Below, in pieces: positions 35,788-39,398 of a stretch of 39,398 nt of DNA. Under the pieces are notes generated by a model. That model saw only the letters and a program-made list of their open reading frames with translations. It had not been told where the DNA came from and did not search any database. Numbering within the stretch: the stretch's first letter is position 1; every line of letters starts with the position of its first letter. The stretch comes from Fontimicrobium_A sp034506455 (GTDB lineage Bacteria; Zhuqueibacterota; Zhuqueibacteria; Residuimicrobiales; Krinioviventaceae). Location of the stretch: assembly GCA_034506455.1 (NCBI GenBank), contig JAPDPN010000014.1:1-39398 (forward strand). Reading direction: 5' to 3'. The position numbers and the translations under genes are program-made.

Positions 35788-35914
35788 AATAACGCCGATG
35801 GACGTTTACCGCATCGTTTAATTCGACGATAGAAAAAGAATTGAATTTTATGGCGGCAGAGCCGATTTCGGCTGCATTTTTGCCATTATGGGCTTTAAGA
35901 GGCCGGCTTATGCG
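35788..35914 (+). repeat. 127-bp duplication at gap 2, copy 2 (assembly artefact)
   Basis: Exact copy of 35561-35687. It contains the hairpin described at 35850-35886. Confidence 0.95.
35850..35886 (+). promoter_or_regulatory. Hairpin with sigma-54-like spacing upstream of the CotH gene
   Basis: AGCCGA and TCGGCT form a perfect 6-bp stem with a 2-base loop, nested in outer arms ATGGC/GCCAT, with GCATTTTT after the inner stem. The inner hairpin could be a short terminator. The same bases read CGGCTG-N5-TTGC (35869-35883), which keeps the GG-N10-GC spacing of a -24/-12 promoter but is a poor match at other positions. Function is undecided. Confidence 0.35.
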
Positions 35915-35993
35915 GCAGAAGATAGATTAGGGTGGAACTTTTATCTTATTCAGAACAATAATCAATTTGGAAATTCTTGAATCGGAGAATGAG

Positions 35994-38240
35994 ATGAAAA
36001 AAATTCAGCGCTTAGTACTGGACCTGTTCTTTGTTTTGTGTTGGAGTTCGCTCTATGCACAAACGATCCAAGTCTTGGTACCGGCAAGCGCGGAAAAGTG
36101 GATTTTGGTTCCCAAAAGCGATATAGGATTGACGTGGCGCAGCAAGCTGAGCTATGACCAGACGGGATGGCGACGCTGCAGCGGCAGCCCAGGCGGCGTC
36201 GGTTACGAAACAGGCAGCGGTTACGAGCAGTGGATCACCTTGGACACACGCGAAGATATGCATCAGAGCGGCAAGTCGCCCAACACCAGTTGTTATATTC
36301 GCCTCAAATTCAGTCTGACGGCGGAAAAAATTTCCTCACTCGGCGCTTTGAACCTGAATGTTTGGTATGACGACGGTTTTGTCGCTTTTTTGAACGGTGA
36401 AAAGGTTGCCGAGGCGAATGCTCCCGCATCCCTTACGTGGAATGCTGCTGCTGCCGGCGATCACGAGGCCGCCGGTCCCGAAACCTTTGATATTTCGAAT
36501 TATAAAAATCTCCTGCGGGTCGGAGAGAATCTGCTGGCCGTCCATGCCCTGAACAACAGCATTACCAGCTCCGACTTTTTGTTTAATGTTGAAATAGCCA
36601 TCGCGGGTAATCCCTTTTCCCATTTTACTGTATCCAATTTGCCGCTGGTCTATATCGATACCGGCGGCAAATGGATTCCCGACGAGCCGAAGATTCCGGC
36701 GCGTATGGGCATCGTCTACCACGGCGTCGGCAATCTGCACAAACTCGACGAACCTTTTAACGATTATAACGGGCTCATCGGTATCGAAACGCGCGGTTCG
36801 AGCTCGCAGTCCTGGTCGAAAAAGCAGTACGCCGTCGAAACCTGGAGCGCGGTCAACATCGACACGGCTGTCTCTTTGATGGGGCTTCCCAAAGAGACCG
36901 ATTGGATTCTCAATGCTCCCTTTATTGACCGCTCGTTGATGCGCGATGTTCTGGCGTATGACCTGTATCGCCGCATGGGGCGCTATGCCAGCCGCACTCG
37001 ATTTTGCGAGCTGTTTCTTAACGGTCAGTACAAAGGAGTCTATATTTTAATGGAAAAGATCAAGCGGGACCGATGGCGAGTCAATATCTCAAAGGCCGAT
37101 TCCACTGCAGTTTCGGGCGATGCCCTGACCGGCGGTTACATCTTTAAAATCGATAAAGAGGACGGAGCACAGCGGGACGGTTTTTTCTCCAAGTACAGGC
37201 CGGTGAACGGCGCCAACCGACGCGTCTATTATCAGTACCACTATCCTTCCTCTGAAAAGATCACATCGGCTCAAAAAGCCTATTTGCGCAGCTATGTCAA
37301 TACCTTTGAAGACATGATGTACAGCAGCAACTATAATGATCCGAAAACCGGCTATCCGAAATGGATCAATGTCGATTCGTTCGTCGATTTTTTCATCATC
37401 TCCGAGGTCAGCAAAAACGTCGACTGCTACCGTTTGTCCACTTTTATGTACAAAGATCGAGACAGCAAAGATCCGCTGCTGTACATGGGGCCGATTTGGG
37501 ATTACAATCTTGCCTTTGGTTTGGCAGATTATTACGACGGCGAAGACACAGACGGTTGGATGCTCGAAGAGCTGCTGCGCAACACGGGAGAAGACTTTCC
37601 GGTTCCTTTCTGGTGGCAAAAACTGTTTCAGGACCCCAAATTCAATCACCGCATCAAGCAGCGCTGGTACGAACTGCGTTCGAGCGTCTACGACGTGGCA
37701 CGGATTCATGCTTATATCGATGCCGTCGCCGATACGCTCAACGAGGGGCAGGCGCGAAACTTTGCCATCTGGCCTGGGCCGGGAAAGCCGGGAGAAGGCT
37801 TTTGGCCGATGCCGAACATTTTTTATACCTTTCGCACTTATCGGGATGAGACGAATTATCTCAAGTACTGGATCGAGCGGCGCATCCGCTGGATGGATGA
37901 AAATGTGCTCAAGCTTTCCGAAACGCTCGGAAGAAGCGACTCTGTATTGCCGCAGGATTTTGCGCTTTTGCCCGCTTTCCCTAATCCGTTCAATCCATCT
38001 GTCAATATCGTTTACGAGCTGAAGCGGACGGCAAACGTTTTTCTCGGCATATACAACACCCGCGGCGAGTGCCTCCGCGTACTGCAGCAGGGCGAACAGT
38101 CCGGCGGGCGACATCAGGTGCAGTGGGACGGCCTCACCGAGGCAGGATCTCCGGCTGCAAGCGGCGTTTATTATGCCCGCATGTTTGTGGACCAAAGCCG
38201 CGGATTTTCCCAATCCATAAAGCTCCTCCTTCTGCGCTAA
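35994..38240 (+). CDS. Secreted CotH-kinase family protein with C-terminal sorting domain
   Basis: A 748-residue protein starting MKKIQRLVLDLFF, a signal peptide ending near SLYAQ. Residues about 25-205 are a beta-rich region. CotH motifs follow: RGSSSQSW (about 266), APFIDRSLMRD (about 307), ELFLNGQYKGVYILMEKI (about 340) and the catalytic-type GPIWDYNLAFG (about 498). The last 90 residues begin PAFPNPFNPS and end KLLLLR, a type IX-like sorting domain. CotH proteins are atypical kinases, best known from spore coats, but this bacterial secreted form has no known substrate. ATG 35994 is preferred over the upstream open frame because it starts the signal peptide and follows CGGAGAA. Confidence 0.9.
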   Translation: MKKIQRLVLDLFFVLCWSSLYAQTIQVLVPASAEKWILVPKSDIGLTWRSKLSYDQTGWRRCSGSPGGVGYETGSGYEQWITLDTREDMHQSGKSPNTSCYIRLKFSLTAEKISSLGALNLNVWYDDGFVAFLNGEKVAEANAPASLTWNAAAAGDHEAAGPETFDISNYKNLLRVGENLLAVHALNNSITSSDFLFNVEIAIAGNPFSHFTVSNLPLVYIDTGGKWIPDEPKIPARMGIVYHGVGNLHKLDEPFNDYNGLIGIETRGSSSQSWSKKQYAVETWSAVNIDTAVSLMGLPKETDWILNAPFIDRSLMRDVLAYDLYRRMGRYASRTRFCELFLNGQYKGVYILMEKIKRDRWRVNISKADSTAVSGDALTGGYIFKIDKEDGAQRDGFFSKYRPVNGANRRVYYQYHYPSSEKITSAQKAYLRSYVNTFEDMMYSSNYNDPKTGYPKWINVDSFVDFFIISEVSKNVDCYRLSTFMYKDRDSKDPLLYMGPIWDYNLAFGLADYYDGEDTDGWMLEELLRNTGEDFPVPFWWQKLFQDPKFNHRIKQRWYELRSSVYDVARIHAYIDAVADTLNEGQARNFAIWPGPGKPGEGFWPMPNIFYTFRTYRDETNYLKYWIERRIRWMDENVLKLSETLGRSDSVLPQDFALLPAFPNPFNPSVNIVYELKRTANVFLGIYNTRGECLRVLQQGEQSGGRHQVQWDGLTEAGSPAASGVYYARMFVDQSRGFSQSIKLLLLR

Positions 38241-38248
38241 AAAAGCTC

Positions 38249-38280
38249 AGGCGGTTGAAAGCTGCAGTCGGCCGCCTTTT
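38249..38280 (+). terminator. Probable rho-independent terminator after the CotH gene
   Basis: AGGCGG (38249-38254) pairs with CCGCCT (38272-38277), followed by TTTT, 9 bp after the stop codon. The 17-base loop is long, so strength is uncertain, but position and T run fit. Confidence 0.55.
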
Positions 38281-38380
38281 GTATTTCCGCAACAATTTGT
38301 TGTTTCTCGGTAAAATCTTTTTATCTTTCAATCATTCGTTTCTTTGCCGCCTGCCAATTTTACTATGAAAGGAAAGACGT

Positions 38381-39398
38381 ATGAAAGTTCAGCGGTTGCT
38401 TTCCTTGGATTTATTTCGCGGCATGACCATGTTTCTGCTCGTCGCCGAGGGAACGGGCCTTTACGAGGCGTTGCACGAAGCCGTTCCGAAAGGCACGTTT
38501 GCCGCCGGAATTGTGCATCAATTCTTTCATCACCCTTGGAACGGCCTGCGGTTTTGGGATCTCATCCAGCCGTTTTTCATGTTCATCGTCGGCGTGGCCA
38601 TGGTTTTTTCCTTGGAGAGGCGATGGGCGCAGGGCCAGAGCCGCGCCGAAACAACCCGCCATATCATCACCCGCTGCATGACCCTCTTTTTCCTTGGTGT
38701 GATGCTTCATTGCGGCTATAATCGCCGGCTCGTTTGGGAGCTGTGGAACGTGCTGACGCAGCTTTCTTTTACGATCCTCGTTGCCTACCTGATCTATCAT
38801 TTACCGGCGCGCACGCAGCTCGTCATTTCCTTGGCCATGCTCGGTCTTTCCGAATTCCTCTACCGAATCTTTTGGGTGCCCGGTTTCGATCAGCCCTTTA
38901 CGCCGGATCATAATTTCGGCTCCTATATGGACCTTGTGCTCATGGGCAAGTTGAACCATGATCATTGGATTGCGATCAACGCCCTGCCGACGGCGGCGCA
39001 CACGATTTGGGGCGTTCTGGCAGGCAAACTGCTGCGCAGCAACCGATCTGCAAAGAAAAAACTGCAGCCGCTGATCGTCTTTGGAGCCGTCAGCCTCGTG
39101 GTCGGTTATGGTCTTGACTTTGCCGGAATTACATCGATCATCAAGCGCACCGCCACCACTTCGTTCGTCTTTGCTTCCGGCGGATGGTGCCTCCTTACTC
39201 TGGCGCTTTTTTACTGGCTCGTTGACGTGCGGGGGTTCAAGCGCGGCGTGCTGTTCTTTGCCGTGGTCGGCATGAATTCTATTTTCATCTATCTCTTCTC
39301 GCAAACCGTCGGCAGCCAGTGGTTTAACGGTTTTGTCGCCATTTTCAGCGGCGGTCTTTTCCACTTTATCGGATTATCCGAACCGGCGATAGCTGTCC
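38381..39398 (+). CDS. Multi-pass membrane acyltransferase-like protein (HGSNAT/NagX, DUF5009 type), 3'-partial
   Basis: Open from ATG 38381 to the window end without a stop, 339 codons seen. The start MKVQRLLSLDLFRGMTMFLL is the hallmark of the heparan-alpha-glucosaminide N-acetyltransferase-like / NagX family: an Arg-containing SLDxFRG motif entering the first membrane helix. Further helices follow (QPFFMFIVGVAM, TLFFLGVMLH, LTQLSFTILVAYLIY, and more to the edge). NALPTAAHTIWGVLAGKLL is another conserved stretch. Members move acyl groups across a membrane onto sugars. Ribosome site AAAGGAAAG lies upstream. The remaining C-terminal part is outside the window. The substrate is not known. Confidence 0.85.
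   Translation, partial: MKVQRLLSLDLFRGMTMFLLVAEGTGLYEALHEAVPKGTFAAGIVHQFFHHPWNGLRFWDLIQPFFMFIVGVAMVFSLERRWAQGQSRAETTRHIITRCMTLFFLGVMLHCGYNRRLVWELWNVLTQLSFTILVAYLIYHLPARTQLVISLAMLGLSEFLYRIFWVPGFDQPFTPDHNFGSYMDLVLMGKLNHDHWIAINALPTAAHTIWGVLAGKLLRSNRSAKKKLQPLIVFGAVSLVVGYGLDFAGITSIIKRTATTSFVFASGGWCLLTLALFYWLVDVRGFKRGVLFFAVVGMNSIFIYLFSQTVGSQWFNGFVAIFSGGLFHFIGLSEPAIAV

Larger units (their letters stand above)
35075..35993. other. Gene-poor intergenic region containing assembly gap 2
   Basis: About 0.9 kb between the sulfatase and CotH genes, visibly more AT-rich than the rest. I find no convincing coding region. It holds a short imperfect repeat of GTCGAAAG/GGTCAAAAG (35079-35108), a 12-bp palindrome AATGAATTCATT (35149-35160), a perfect -10-like TATAAT (35182-35187) with only a weak -35, the duplicated gap flanks, and a hairpin at 35850-35886. 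A 36-codon open frame at 35235 looks like chance. Confidence 0.75.

Noticed and set aside
38290..38302. CAACAA-T-TTGTTG palindrome before the membrane acyltransferase-like gene as an operator
   Set aside because: It is symmetrical but short and AT-rich, with no recognised promoter around it; chance cannot be excluded.

Overview
Likely source (inference): a Gram-negative, anaerobic or facultatively anaerobic bacterium of the FCB / KSB1 / Calditrichota-like part of the tree. A complete run of KDO synthesis and Lpt LPS-export genes implies an LPS outer membrane. An Rnf complex and a ferredoxin-dependent 2-oxoacid oxidoreductase imply ferredoxin-based energy metabolism. Two secreted proteins end in the PNPFN-type C-terminal domain used as a type IX secretion sorting signal or its relatives. 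The DNA is moderately GC-rich and nearly all genes lie on the + strand. Two runs of exactly 100 N, each flanked by an exact 127-bp duplication, show that this is a scaffolded short-read (probably metagenome or single-cell) assembly.

Layout. 1-1941: glyA (5' end outside the window, interrupted by gap 1) and nrdR. 1982-7030: rnfC-D-G-E-A without rnfB, then tatC. 7042-9259: a PHP-domain phosphoesterase and an M24 peptidase. 9355-9882: the only convincing minus-strand gene, an orphan lipoprotein. 10091-12606: a secreted fibre-like protein with about 77-residue repeats and a small secreted partner with a sorting domain. 12714-16114: an MBL-fold hydrolase and a vorD-vorB-vorA/C module in which the TPP and gamma subunits are fused. 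16260-21010: radical-SAM/DUF2344 fusion, rng, rplU, rpmA, ending in a clear terminator. 21111-33608: a strong sigma70-like promoter followed by gatC-kdsB-pyrG-kdsA-kdsD-lptC-lptA-lptB-rpoN-hslV-hslU-argF-FemAB-like, mostly overlapping or tightly spaced. 33647-35074: a Tat-exported sulfatase. 35075-35993: a gene-free, AT-richer spacer with gap 2 and a hairpin. 35994-38240: a secreted CotH-kinase protein. 38381-end: a membrane acyltransferase-like protein cut by the window edge.

How it fits together. VOR would make reduced ferredoxin during 2-oxoacid breakdown and Rnf would oxidise it to reduce NAD while pumping ions, although its ferredoxin-binding subunit RnfB is not here. KdsD, KdsA and KdsB make CMP-KDO, using CTP from PyrG, for lipid A, and LptC/A/B help carry finished LPS to the surface. 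The KdsC phosphatase step is missing from the cluster. TatC serves exported folded proteins such as the sulfatase. Most of the window is conserved housekeeping. The least explained parts are the repeat-fibre/partner pair, the orphan lipoprotein, and the sulfatase/CotH/acyltransferase end. I see no CRISPR array, tRNA, rRNA, prophage, insertion sequence or defence system.
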